A stretch of DNA of 64,000 nucleotides from Tenacibaculum sp. 190130A14a (GTDB lineage: Bacteria; Bacteroidota; Bacteroidia; Flavobacteriales; Flavobacteriaceae), in assembly GCF_964048965.1 (NCBI RefSeq), contig NZ_OZ040189.1, positions 1,860,001-1,924,000 of the forward strand. Direction: 5' to 3'. The notes under the pieces were generated by a model that saw only the letters and a list, made by a program, of their open reading frames with translations, ran no database searches and was not told the origin of the DNA. A program made the position numbers and the translations under genes. Below, piece by piece: positions 16,280-25,878 of the stretch (position 1 is the first letter of the stretch; each line of letters starts with the position of its first letter).

Positions 16280-18082
16280 ATGAATTTAACCTCGATTGAC
16301 TACGCCTTTATCTTTATTTTTTTCAGTATTACATTAGGAATTGGAATTTGGGTTTCTAAGAAATCTAAACAAAGTACTTCAGAGTATTTTTTGTCTGGAA
16401 GGAATATGCCTTGGTGGTTGCTTGGAGTTTCTATGGTTGCAACAACATTTTCAACAGATACTCCAAATTTGGTTACAGATATAGTAAGAACTAATGGAGT
16501 TTCTGGTAACTGGGTTTGGTGGGCATTTTTATTAACTGGAATGTTAACGGTTTTTATATACGCTAAACTATGGAGGAAAAGTAAAGTTACCACTGACTTA
16601 GAGTTTTATGAACTGAGATATGGAGGGAAACCAGCTAAGTTTTTACGAGGATTTCGATCATTGTATCTTGGAGTGTTTTTTAATGTATTAGCAATGGCAG
16701 GTGTTACTTTGGCAGCAATCAAGATAGGTGAGGTAATGCTTGGACTATCACCTATTCAAACAATTGGTATTGCATCTATTGTTACTGTTGCTTTTAGTGC
16801 AATTGGAGGTTTTAAAGGAGTGGTTTATACGGATTTTTTATTGTTTTTTGTAGCTATGATTGGCGCGATTGGAGCAGCAGTGGTTGCTGTAAATCACCCT
16901 GATGTAGATGGACTAGGAAATTTACTGACACATCCAAATGTAGCAGATAAGTTATCTATTTTACCAGATTTTAATGATAAGGAGTTGCTTATATCTATTT
17001 TTATAATTCCATTAGCTGTGCAATGGTGGAGTGCTTGGTATCCTGGAGCTGAACCTGGAGGAGGAGGGTATATTGCGCAAAGAATGTTAGCTTCCAAAGA
17101 TGAAAATCATGCTATAGGCGCTACTTTTTTCTTTAATATATTGCATTATGCATTACGACCATGGCCATGGATTATTGTGGCATTAGCGTCTTTAGTGGTA
17201 TTTCCAGATTTGGCAAGTATAAAAGAAGCCTTTCCTAACGTTTCTGATAGTAAATTAGGACATGATTTAGCATATCCAGCAATGCTAACATTTTTACCAA
17301 CAGGACTGGCAGGTGTTGTGTTAACCTCTTTAATAGCAGCTTATATGAGTACCATTTCTACCCATTTAAATTGGGGAGCTTCTTATATAGTAAATGATTT
17401 TTACAAACAAAATATAAATCCTAACGCAACAGAGAAAACTTTGGTAAATGTCGGTAAACTATCTACAGTTGTTTTAATGATTTGTAGTGCGGTTTTAGCG
17501 TTATCATTTACAAATGCCTTAGAAATATTTAAGTTTATATTAATGTTCGGGGCGGGAACAGGATTAATCTTTTTATTACGCTGGTTTTGGTGGCGTATCA
17601 ATGCATGGAGTGAAATTTCAGCAATGTTCGCTTCAGGAGTATTTTCATTAATATTCCATTTTAATTCAGAGTATTTATTTGGAGAGAATGGATTGTTCGC
17701 CAGTTATTGGCAATTTCCTTTGGTTGTATTATTAACTACCTTGGTTTGGCTTTTAGTAACTGTTTTAACAAAACCAGAAGATGATCAAACTTTAATTAAT
17801 TTTTATAATAAAATACAACCTAAAAAAGAAGGATGGACACCTGTATTAAACAAAGCAAAAGAACTAGGAGTAAGAATGGAAAAGCAGGGGGGGAGCACTA
17901 GTTTAACAGATGGTTTATTGGCAGTTTTTATTGGCTGTGTTTTAGTATTTAGCAGTTTGTTTGCAACAGGAAATTGGATATATGGAAACTATGAACTAGC
18001 TTTAAGTCTGTCAGTTTTAACCGTAATTGCTGCTTTAGGATTGCTTAAATTATGGAAAAAGATTAAGGTAAATTTCTTATAG
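16280..18082 (+). CDS. Sodium:solute symporter (SSS family)
   Basis: About 600 residues from the ATG at 16280, where the first membrane helix begins almost at once (MNLTSIDYAFIFIFFSITLG). Roughly 13-14 hydrophobic segments are visible. SSS-type features include SGRNMPWWLLGVSMVATTFSTDTP near the N-terminus and the GFKGVVYTDFLLFFVAMIGA helix. It is likely an inner-membrane sodium-coupled importer. It is divergent from the sugar kinase and nucleotidyltransferase, so an amino sugar or related sugar is the most probable substrate (inference). A G7 tract at 17888-17894 lies in the coding region near residue 537. It ends at the strong bidirectional terminator 18097-18130. Confidence 0.88.
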   Translation: MNLTSIDYAFIFIFFSITLGIGIWVSKKSKQSTSEYFLSGRNMPWWLLGVSMVATTFSTDTPNLVTDIVRTNGVSGNWVWWAFLLTGMLTVFIYAKLWRKSKVTTDLEFYELRYGGKPAKFLRGFRSLYLGVFFNVLAMAGVTLAAIKIGEVMLGLSPIQTIGIASIVTVAFSAIGGFKGVVYTDFLLFFVAMIGAIGAAVVAVNHPDVDGLGNLLTHPNVADKLSILPDFNDKELLISIFIIPLAVQWWSAWYPGAEPGGGGYIAQRMLASKDENHAIGATFFFNILHYALRPWPWIIVALASLVVFPDLASIKEAFPNVSDSKLGHDLAYPAMLTFLPTGLAGVVLTSLIAAYMSTISTHLNWGASYIVNDFYKQNINPNATEKTLVNVGKLSTVVLMICSAVLALSFTNALEIFKFILMFGAGTGLIFLLRWFWWRINAWSEISAMFASGVFSLIFHFNSEYLFGENGLFASYWQFPLVVLLTTLVWLLVTVLTKPEDDQTLINFYNKIQPKKEGWTPVLNKAKELGVRMEKQGGSTSLTDGLLAVFIGCVLVFSSLFATGNWIYGNYELALSLSVLTVIAALGLLKLWKKIKVNFL

Positions 18083-18096
18083 TGTATAATGTATAA

Positions 18097-18130
18097 AAAA
18101 AAAGCACCTTTGAAAACAGGTGCTTTTTTT
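18097..18130. terminator. Bidirectional terminator between the symporter and DEAD-box helicase genes
   Basis: A 13-bp stem (aaaaaaagcacct / aggtgcttttttt, 18097-18109 and 18118-18130) with an 8-nt loop. It gives a T-run on both strands and serves the two convergent genes. Confidence 0.88.
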
Positions 18131-18149
18131 TATGTTGTTGAACAAAGAA

Positions 18150-19955
18150 TTATCTTCTTCTACGTCTTCTACTAAAGTTTTCAGGATTTTGTCCTTTTTT
18201 ACTAGAATTTTCACTACGTCTTCTTCCAAAACCTTTGCTTGGGCTTTCGTCGTTACTTCTTCTTTTTCCACTAAATTGACCTTTTCTACCACCATCTCTT
18301 CGGCCATCTCTTCTAGGTCCTCTTCCGCGTCCGCGACCACTACCTCTATCAGTTTTGGTAACTTCAACGTTTACATTTCTACCATTAAAATCTGGACTGT
18401 TTGCAGCAAAGGCTTCTAAAGTATCACCTTCAAAGTTTTTATCAATTTCAAAGAAAGAGAACGTGTCTAAAATATCAATTGCTCCAATTTCAATTTTATC
18501 TCCTATTTTTTGGTCATTGATTAATCCAATTAATTTAGCTGGATTTAATCTATCTTTTCGACCTATATTAATAAAGAAACGTGTCATATTTTCATTAGAA
18601 GACCTTCCTCTAGAGTTTTCTCTTGAAGATAAATTGTTTAGGTCTGGAGCATTCTCGTAGTATGATAAGAATGTATTAAACTCTAATGAAACGAACTTTT
18701 GAATTAATTCTTCACGACTTAAGTCTTCAAGCTTTTCATAAATACTTGGTAAAAAGCCTTCTATTTGCTCTGTATTAACTTCTGTATTTTGAACTTTATC
18801 AATTAAATGGAATAATTGATTTTGACAAATCTCTTTCCCCGAAGGAACTGGAGTATGTTCAAACTTCTTCTTAATTATTCTTTCTATAGGACGTAATCTC
18901 CCTTGCTCTTTTCTAGAAACTAAAGCAATAGAAATACCTTTATTCCCAGCTCTACCTGTTCTACCACTACGGTGATTGTAATTCTCTATTTGATCAGGTA
19001 ATTTATGGTTAATTACATGAGTCAAGTTATTAACATCTAAACCACGAGCTGCAACATCAGTAGCTACTAATATTTGTATGTTTTTTTTACGGAATTTTTC
19101 CATAACAGAATCACGTTGAGCTTGCGATAAATCTCCGTGTAAAGCATCAGCGTTGTATCCATCTCTAATAAGGTTATTAGCCACCTCTTGAGTTTCTCTA
19201 CGTGTTCTACAAAACACAATAGCGTAAATATTAGGATTTAAATCTGCAACTCTCTTTAAGGCAGGATAACGTGTTTTTTCATTTACTAAATAATATTCAT
19301 GACTTACGTTATCAGAACCTTGATTTTTTTGCCCTGAAGTAATTTCTACAGGGTTTGTCATATAATTGTTAGCAATAGCTTCAACTTCTCTAGGAAAGGT
19401 TGCAGAGAATAACAATGTTTGTTTACTATCTGGAGTAGCTTCTAAAACTTGATCCAATTCATCTTTGAATCCCATGTTCAACATTTCATCAGCTTCATCT
19501 AAAACTAACCATTGAACATTTCCTAATTTTAAAGCTCTTCTCTTAATTAAATCAACGGTTCTTCCTGGTGTACCTACAACAATTTGAACACCTCTTTTTA
19601 ACTTTCTAATTTGCTCCTCAATATTGGCACCACCATAAACTGTTGCTACTTTTAAATTAGGTAAGTATTTAGAAAAATCTTCAATATTTTTTCCTATTTG
19701 CACAGCTAATTCACGTGTAGGTGATAAGATAATGGCTTGAGTATTGGTATTTGTTTGATCTGCAAGTTCTATTATTGGTAAACTGAAAGCGGCTGTTTTT
19801 CCGGTACCAGTTTGAGCAAAAGCTTTTAAGTCATCCGTAGATGCAATGATTTGAGGAATTGCTTTTTCTTGAATAACAGTTGGCGTTTCGTATCCTAAAT
19901 CGTTCAACGCCTTATTGATAGGTTCTTGTAAACCTAAATCTAAAAATGTAGACAT
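18150..19955 (-). CDS. DEAD-box RNA helicase (DeaD/CsdA-like) with basic RG-rich tail
   Basis: 601 residues. RecA domain 1 has the Q motif (TPTVIQEKAIP), Walker A AQTGTGKTA, PTRELA, VLDEADEML and SAT (LFSATFPR). RecA domain 2 has VATDVAARGLDV and HRSGRTGRAG. Residues about 460-540 look like the DbpA-type RNA-binding domain (FINIGRKDRLNPAKLIGLI). The last 60 residues are an Arg/Gly/Ser-rich basic tail ending in six arginines. It is probably involved in ribosome assembly and RNA unwinding, including at low temperature. The mRNA leader of about 80 nt holds two hairpins, and a perfect -7 element is at 20046-20053. Confidence 0.95.
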   Translation of the reverse strand: MSTFLDLGLQEPINKALNDLGYETPTVIQEKAIPQIIASTDDLKAFAQTGTGKTAAFSLPIIELADQTNTNTQAIILSPTRELAVQIGKNIEDFSKYLPNLKVATVYGGANIEEQIRKLKRGVQIVVGTPGRTVDLIKRRALKLGNVQWLVLDEADEMLNMGFKDELDQVLEATPDSKQTLLFSATFPREVEAIANNYMTNPVEITSGQKNQGSDNVSHEYYLVNEKTRYPALKRVADLNPNIYAIVFCRTRRETQEVANNLIRDGYNADALHGDLSQAQRDSVMEKFRKKNIQILVATDVAARGLDVNNLTHVINHKLPDQIENYNHRSGRTGRAGNKGISIALVSRKEQGRLRPIERIIKKKFEHTPVPSGKEICQNQLFHLIDKVQNTEVNTEQIEGFLPSIYEKLEDLSREELIQKFVSLEFNTFLSYYENAPDLNNLSSRENSRGRSSNENMTRFFINIGRKDRLNPAKLIGLINDQKIGDKIEIGAIDILDTFSFFEIDKNFEGDTLEAFAANSPDFNGRNVNVEVTKTDRGSGRGRGRGPRRDGRRDGGRKGQFSGKRRSNDESPSKGFGRRRSENSSKKGQNPENFSRRRRRR

Positions 19956-19970
19956 AATGTGAATTTTTTT

Positions 19971-20032
19971 GAATTCACAGATGCCCCATCTATGAATTCC
20001 TTAATAATTAATTGTTATCTCTCTACAGAGAT
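19971..20032 (-). other. Structured 5' leader of the DEAD-box helicase mRNA
   Basis: In the minus-strand transcript, 19971-19999 can form a 12-bp stem (GAATTCATAGAT / ATCTGTGAATTC, one U-G wobble) with a 5-nt GGGGC loop, placed 15 nt before the start codon. 20017-20032 forms a second 6-bp stem with a 4-nt loop. Neither is followed by a T-run, so these are not terminators. They may modulate translation or mRNA stability, as with leaders of cold-responsive helicase genes (inference). Confidence 0.5.
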
Positions 20033-20045
20033 TTTTTGGACGGCG

Positions 20046-20053
20046 CAAAAGTA
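20046..20053 (-). promoter_or_regulatory. -7 promoter element (TACTTTTG) of the DEAD-box helicase gene
   Basis: TACTTTTG on the minus strand matches TAnnTTTG and predicts transcription starting near 20040, about 85 nt before the ATG at 19955. Confidence 0.55.
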
Positions 20054-20084
20054 CGTTAAATAAAATGATTTGAAAGAAAGAATC

Positions 20085-21443
20085 TTAGTGTTTTTGTAAA
20101 TCAGCTATTTGATCGTTCAATTTTTCTGAACTTAAACTAGTATAGCCATTCTTTACAATACCCTTTTTATCTACAATAATCATTCTTGAAAATTTACTTG
20201 TTAAGAATTCTTTAGCCTTACTGTTTTCGGTTAGTCGAACTTGATTTTTAATGTCAATGTCTTTCGTAAAACAATCACCATCTTTACAAGTATTTACAAT
20301 TAAAAAGTTCACATTTGGGTTCTTTTTAATTAAATGATTCATTCTAGAAGAAACATAAATATCTGATGAAAATTTATGATTTTTAAAGTAAATAACTGAT
20401 TTTTTTCCCTTAATAAGTTTCGAAATATCCAACATTTCCCCAGTTGGAGCGATTAAATTAAAAGAAGGAAGTTTGTCTCCTTTCTTTATTTGTTTAGTAT
20501 CATTAATAAGACGCTGGATCTCTTTTTTGTCCTCAATACTGGAACTAAACTTAAAAAAAGTATATAATGTTTTTTGACTGTTATAATTACAAGTTTCAGA
20601 AAAGAAATGCTTTACCGTTGTATTAAACAATAATCTATTTCTTACTTGTTCGTCTTTTATATTCGTGTTAATGCTGTTTAAAAGTTCAAGAGTAATATTT
20701 TCTGAGTTTTTATTACCTCCCTTTTTATAAACATCATTGTATAAACTGTTTATTACTAATTGATTGTAAGGATAGTAAAACATTAGTGAATCTAGAGAGC
20801 GATTAACTGTTTTTCTGTAATCATAATAATTCGAATCTAACTTTTCTGGAGTGTCTTTTAAACAGTTCTTGATTGCTGATTTTTCTAAAAAGATATAAGG
20901 TTGGTGCGTTAAAGCTATTTTTAACAAGCTCAAAAAGCGATCGGATGTTTCCGGAAAATTACTCACATAATTATCGAAGTAGTAATTTTTAATCTTTAAA
21001 ATAGAATCAGTTTTTTGTTTGAAAAGATTAGGATTGAGTTTAAATGCCTTGTGTAAATATTTTTCTTCAATCTCGTTTTCTAGAAAAATCTCTATTAAAG
21101 CATTATTTTTTTCTGCGTTATCACCACTAAATACCAAAGATTCATCAAAATCCCATGTGTTTAACCTAATAAGAATACTATCTTTTGGTTGAATGTAAAC
21201 GTATTGATATTCGAGTCCGTGTTTAAAATAGTATAAACCTTCTTTAAAATCTTTGTAACGACCATTAAAAGTATTATCATTTCTTAAAGGTATGGTATCA
21301 GTAAATTTATCATGGTCTGTAAGTAATACAAACTTTGATTTTGGGTTAATAATTTTACCTCCAAAAGAAGTGAATTTTTCCTCTTTGGTACTATTACATC
21401 CTATTAAAACTAGGAGCAGAAGGGGTATTATGTATCTAGTCAT
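20085..21443 (-). CDS. Lipoprotein with C-terminal thioredoxin-like domain lacking CxxC
   Basis: About 452 residues from the ATG at 21443, which begins with a lipoprotein signal (MTRYIIPLLLLVLIGC). Residues 25-130 form a beta-rich domain reminiscent of DUF4369, often found in front of TlpA-like domains in Bacteroidota. The middle is helical. Residues about 330-450 look like a thioredoxin/AhpC-TSA fold (GDKLPSFNLIAPTGEMLDIS, then KKSVIYFKNHKF and SRMIIVDKKGIVKNGY). The position where TlpA proteins have CxxC reads KNHKFSS, so no redox-active pair is present. It is probably a periplasmic or outer-membrane lipoprotein with a non-redox role. A perfect -7 element lies at 21480-21487, in a region shared with the divergent ABC-F gene. 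Confidence 0.7.
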   Translation of the reverse strand: MTRYIIPLLLLVLIGCNSTKEEKFTSFGGKIINPKSKFVLLTDHDKFTDTIPLRNDNTFNGRYKDFKEGLYYFKHGLEYQYVYIQPKDSILIRLNTWDFDESLVFSGDNAEKNNALIEIFLENEIEEKYLHKAFKLNPNLFKQKTDSILKIKNYYFDNYVSNFPETSDRFLSLLKIALTHQPYIFLEKSAIKNCLKDTPEKLDSNYYDYRKTVNRSLDSLMFYYPYNQLVINSLYNDVYKKGGNKNSENITLELLNSINTNIKDEQVRNRLLFNTTVKHFFSETCNYNSQKTLYTFFKFSSSIEDKKEIQRLINDTKQIKKGDKLPSFNLIAPTGEMLDISKLIKGKKSVIYFKNHKFSSDIYVSSRMNHLIKKNPNVNFLIVNTCKDGDCFTKDIDIKNQVRLTENSKAKEFLTSKFSRMIIVDKKGIVKNGYTSLSSEKLNDQIADLQKH

Positions 21444-21479
21444 TAACACTATTTTCAACTTCAATCAACAAATAACAAT

Positions 21480-21487
21480 CAAAAATA
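21480..21487 (-). promoter_or_regulatory. -7 promoter element (TATTTTTG) of the thioredoxin-like lipoprotein gene
   Basis: TATTTTTG on the minus strand matches TAnnTTTG, 36 nt before the ATG at 21443. The adjoining 21486-21499 reads TAGCTA-TC-TAGCTA, two copies of a palindromic hexamer, and may be an operator. Confidence 0.5.
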
Positions 21488-21576
21488 GCTATCTAGCTAC
21501 TTTTTAGGTGTTAATTCGTTGTTAAAAGAATTAAAATCAGGCAAATTTAAAGTGTTAAATATTTTCTTGCAAATTC

Positions 21577-23250
<1,674 letters not shown>

Positions 23251-23271
23251 GAATTATCCGATAAAAAAAAT

Positions 23272-23306
23272 AAAAGCCATTGTAAACATAACTTACAATG
23301 GCTTTT
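23272..23306. terminator. Bidirectional terminator between the ABC-F and STAS-like genes
   Basis: A 14-bp stem (aaaagccattgtaa / ttacaatggctttt, 23272-23285 and 23293-23306) with a 7-nt loop and T-runs on both sides. It serves the convergent genes ending at 23250 and 23310. Confidence 0.88.
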
Positions 23307-23309
23307 TAA

Positions 23310-23597
23310 TTAGGCAATATTTTTATATCGGATTTCCTCCATAATATCTCTTGCTCCATAACCGTAAAATAGTATTGCTTTTTTCTTTTTTAAGGAGTGT
23401 TTATACAATTCTAAAATACTTTCTATTCCAACTCTATCAATAATAGTGACATTACTAATGTCGATGGTCAGGTCTTTATGGTTACTCAAAGCTTGGTAAG
23501 CTATAAGTTCAAATAATCTTAAATTGATTTTGGTCAGCTCTCCAGAAAGTTTTAGAGCATTATTTTTTGTATATCTAATTTTAAAGTCCATAAGCAT
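23310..23597 (-). CDS. Small STAS-like domain protein
   Basis: 95 residues (ATGs at 23597 or 23591; both give nearly the same protein). The pattern LTIDISNVTIIDRVGIESILELY matches the core beta-strand/helix of STAS (anti-anti-sigma factor antagonist) domains. The usual phospho-acceptor Ser/Thr of the D-S/T-x-G motif is replaced (IDRVG), so classical kinase control is unlikely. It stands alone downstream of rsmD, with no anti-sigma kinase gene beside it. Assignment is by pattern only; it could be another small alpha/beta fold. Confidence 0.55.
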   Translation of the reverse strand: MLMDFKIRYTKNNALKLSGELTKINLRLFELIAYQALSNHKDLTIDISNVTIIDRVGIESILELYKHSLKKKKAILFYGYGARDIMEEIRYKNIA

Positions 23598-23703
23598 TAA
23601 CGAATTAAAATTTATGTCATAAAATTAGAGGTTATTACTAGAGATACCGGTTAGTTTTCGGTAATCGTACCAATTCTATCGTTTAAATGTCCAAGTCGTT
23701 AGG

Positions 23704-24237
23704 CTATTCAAAAAAACTGAAAACATTACCACCATAACGTTTTTCATAACTAAAACGAGGATGCTGACTTAAATCTGTTTGTTTTGAATGTTCAATAACT
23801 AGTAATCCATCTTCATTTAAAAGCTCTTTTTCAAAGATTAAATCGGCTATTCTTAAAAATTGAGATTCTTCAAAATCATAAGGAGGGTCAGCAAAAATAA
23901 GATCGGTAGTTAGATTTGTTTTCTCTAAAAATTTGTACACATCACTTTTAAAAGTGGTAATATCGACGTTTAAATCTTTAGCAGTTTGGTTAATAAATTT
24001 GATACACCCATAGTGGGCATCAACAGCATAAATATCAACAGTACCCCTCGAAGCAAACTCGTAACTTATATTACCAGTACCAGCAAAAAGATCTAAAACT
24101 GAAATACCTTCAAAGTAATAAAGATTGTTTAAAATGTTAAACAATGCTTCTTTAGCCATATCCGTTGTCGGGCGAACGGGTAAGTTTTTTGGAGCGGTAA
24201 TACGCTTACTTTTATATTTTCCGGATATTATTCTCAT
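23704..24237 (-). CDS. rsmD: 16S rRNA (guanine966-N2)-methyltransferase RsmD
   Basis: 177 residues, the normal length. It starts MRIISGKYKSKRI and has RPTTDMAKEALFNIL, the SAM-binding LDLFAGTGNISYE and the catalytic FADPPYDF (DPPY, N2-guanine methyltransferase motif), ending GGNVFSFFE. It methylates G966 of 16S rRNA in the small ribosomal subunit. It follows the DUF3822 gene by a single base, the last of a three-gene unit starting at 25775. The rsmD-DUF3822 pairing is common in Bacteroidota, in my recollection. Confidence 0.96.
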   Translation of the reverse strand: MRIISGKYKSKRITAPKNLPVRPTTDMAKEALFNILNNLYYFEGISVLDLFAGTGNISYEFASRGTVDIYAVDAHYGCIKFINQTAKDLNVDITTFKSDVYKFLEKTNLTTDLIFADPPYDFEESQFLRIADLIFEKELLNEDGLLVIEHSKQTDLSQHPRFSYEKRYGGNVFSFFE

Positions 24238-24238
24238 G

Positions 24239-25057
24239 TTAAGATGCTAGTATAAAGTTAGAATTACGAGAAAATTCACTACTTCCATCGAAAAAGTTAG
24301 TCTTTCTTTTAATAAAGGCAACATTTCTAACATAATTATAAGTAATGTTGAATAACTCAGAGTTTCTTTCAATATCACCGAATAAATAAAGCTGAAACTC
24401 ATTAGGATCCATTTCTAATTGTTCAGCAGTAAATAAAATGTAATATAAAAAATCTTCTTTTGTTTTATAAGGGAAAGAGTTATACAAAAACAGTTGCTCG
24501 TTATTACATACAATGATATCCATAGTAGTAGTGCCTACATGGACATAAAACTGCTTCTCTAAAGTGGTGCTCAGAGCGAGTAATTTTTCAATTAAAACAG
24601 TTGAATGATGTTTATATTCAAATTCACCAAAATTTTGAAACAAGAAGTTGTTAATGTTCACATATGGAATATAAACATTCTTTGCTGCTATCTTTTCAAT
24701 ATCATCATAGGTAATAAAATCAGTAGCTAAGGTTTTAACAGAATATTTTAAATAAGGTTTTAAGTTATTTCTGTCGAAGTAAGTTTCAGGAACTAAACTA
24801 CTTAAATTGTTTTGATGAACAGCTTCAACTTGTTTAAACTCATGTTGTAAATCTTCATCGGTCTTAAAAGCTTCTATTAAATTGGTTAATAAAAGTTCTG
24901 GGGAAGAAATAGGTTTGTTAAATGTATATTCAGTAAAAACAATAATTTCTTCGGTATCATAGTTTGTAATACAAAAAGAAAATCCATCCAAACTAAATTG
25001 GATGGATAATTTTTTATGTTGCGCAATAACGCTTTTTTTTCTAGTCTTCTTTTGCAA
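24239..25057 (-). CDS. DUF3822 family protein
   Basis: About 273 residues. The start is uncertain: no ATG precedes the conserved LSIQFSLDGFSFCI, so I use the TTG at 25057, which overlaps the last codons of the upstream gene and would allow translational coupling; a GTG at 25096 is an alternative. The family is restricted to Bacteroidota and is thought to have an actin/Hsp70-like (ASKHA) fold, suggested here by repeated beta-strands such as FYVHVGTTTMDIIVCNNEQLFLYNSF. Function is unknown. Its constant position next to rsmD suggests a link with ribosome or RNA modification (inference). Confidence 0.75.
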   Translation of the reverse strand: MQKKTRKKSVIAQHKKLSIQFSLDGFSFCITNYDTEEIIVFTEYTFNKPISSPELLLTNLIEAFKTDEDLQHEFKQVEAVHQNNLSSLVPETYFDRNNLKPYLKYSVKTLATDFITYDDIEKIAAKNVYIPYVNINNFLFQNFGEFEYKHHSTVLIEKLLALSTTLEKQFYVHVGTTTMDIIVCNNEQLFLYNSFPYKTKEDFLYYILFTAEQLEMDPNEFQLYLFGDIERNSELFNITYNYVRNVAFIKRKTNFFDGSSEFSRNSNFILAS

Positions 25058-25775
25058 CTTTCTCTCCTTTATCGTAGAATGGAGGCCAATTACCACCAGT
25101 TGTTACTTCTGTTAATGAACCAACAGAAACAAATTCTCCTTTAATTTGATCAGTTTCTACAGCTTCTAATTCTTGCTTAATTAATGATGGGTTCATTCCT
25201 TTTAAGATAGGCTTCTTGCTAACTTTAGCTTCAAATACAGGTACATTTAAACCAGCTACTTTCTCAACTAAACCAGTAGCCATTTCATATTCTACATCCG
25301 TTCCAGGAACGCTAAACATCCCTTCGAAATCTTTTCCTTCAAAATAAGTCAATGCAGGCTCAAAACGCACTGTATCAATTACTCTAACAGAAATTTCTTT
25401 TGTGATTCCACCACCTAATTCTACCGTTTTTTGTTCGTTTCTAGCTTCAGTAATTGCTAAAGAGTCGTTTTTGATAAAATTAATTAACTGGTTTTTATCT
25501 TTCGCGTAAGTTCCTTTTGCTTCGTTGAACTTTACTTGCGCATCACGAATTAACTTTAAGTTTTCAATAACTTTAGCATAGCGCACTTTTTTATCTTTGT
25601 TAAAGTAAATAGGCTCCATAATACCTCCATAAATTTTGTAAGCTAAGAAACCTGCAGCTACTAATAATAAAACAGAAACTAACCATCTCATTTTCAATGG
25701 TACAACTTTTACTATTAAAAAAGCTAATAGAAATGCAACTCCAACAGCTGCTAAAATCATTAATAACAAATTCAT
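25041..25775 (-). CDS. Conserved membrane-anchored protein of unknown function
   Basis: 244 residues. Two hydrophobic helices at the N-terminus (residues 3-24 and 30-49) are followed by a soluble domain of about 195 residues that would face the periplasm or cytoplasm. That domain begins with a helix (VRYAKVIENLKLIRDAQVKFNEAKGTYAK), reminiscent of type II pseudopilin N-termini, and is otherwise beta-rich. I do not assign a function. It is first in a unit with DUF3822 and rsmD, overlapping the former. A good promoter is at 25804-25837, divergent from the RecD-like helicase. Confidence 0.72.
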   Translation of the reverse strand: MNLLLMILAAVGVAFLLAFLIVKVVPLKMRWLVSVLLLVAAGFLAYKIYGGIMEPIYFNKDKKVRYAKVIENLKLIRDAQVKFNEAKGTYAKDKNQLINFIKNDSLAITEARNEQKTVELGGGITKEISVRVIDTVRFEPALTYFEGKDFEGMFSVPGTDVEYEMATGLVEKVAGLNVPVFEAKVSKKPILKGMNPSLIKQELEAVETDQIKGEFVSVGSLTEVTTGGNWPPFYDKGEKVAKED

Positions 25776-25803
25776 TTTTTTAATTTTTAATATATGATAC
25801 TCG

Positions 25804-25837
25804 CAAATCTACAATTTTTTTTGAATGATAAAAACAA
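25804..25837 (-). promoter_or_regulatory. Promoter of the rsmD operon (TTG-N23-TAGATTTG)
   Basis: On the minus strand, TTG (25837-25835) and TAGATTTG (25811-25804) are 23 nt apart, at the long end of the known range. The leader to the ATG at 25775 is about 22 nt. Confidence 0.5.
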
Positions 25838-25840
25838 ATA

Positions 25841-25854
25841 ATCTATAAATAGAT
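25841..25854. promoter_or_regulatory. 14-bp palindrome between divergent promoters
   Basis: ATCTATAAATAGAT is perfectly palindromic and lies between the minus promoter at 25804-25837 and the plus -7 element at 25856-25863. It could be a shared operator. Confidence 0.3.
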
Positions 25855-25855
25855 T

Positions 25856-25863
25856 TATCTTTG
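25856..25863 (+). promoter_or_regulatory. -7 promoter element (TATCTTTG) of the RecD-like helicase gene
   Basis: TATCTTTG matches TAnnTTTG and sits 15 nt before the ATG at 25879. Confidence 0.5.
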
Positions 25864-25878
25864 TACATTATTTGAAAT

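Noticed and set aside
16300..16593. 97-codon minus-strand frame at the start of the symporter gene
   Set aside because: Antisense shadow of a clear membrane transporter, with no start context or domain.
18120..18419. Ser/Thr-rich plus-strand frame opposite the helicase tail
   Set aside because: It mirrors the Arg/Gly/Ser-rich tail of the DEAD-box helicase and begins inside the terminator. No independent signal.
20085..21443. Possible thiol-disulfide oxidoreductase (TlpA-type)
   Set aside because: The fold looks thioredoxin-like, but the CxxC site is absent, so a redox function is not claimed.
23644..23662. taccg / cggta inverted repeat between rsmD and the STAS-like gene
   Set aside because: 5 bp only, no T-run on either side.
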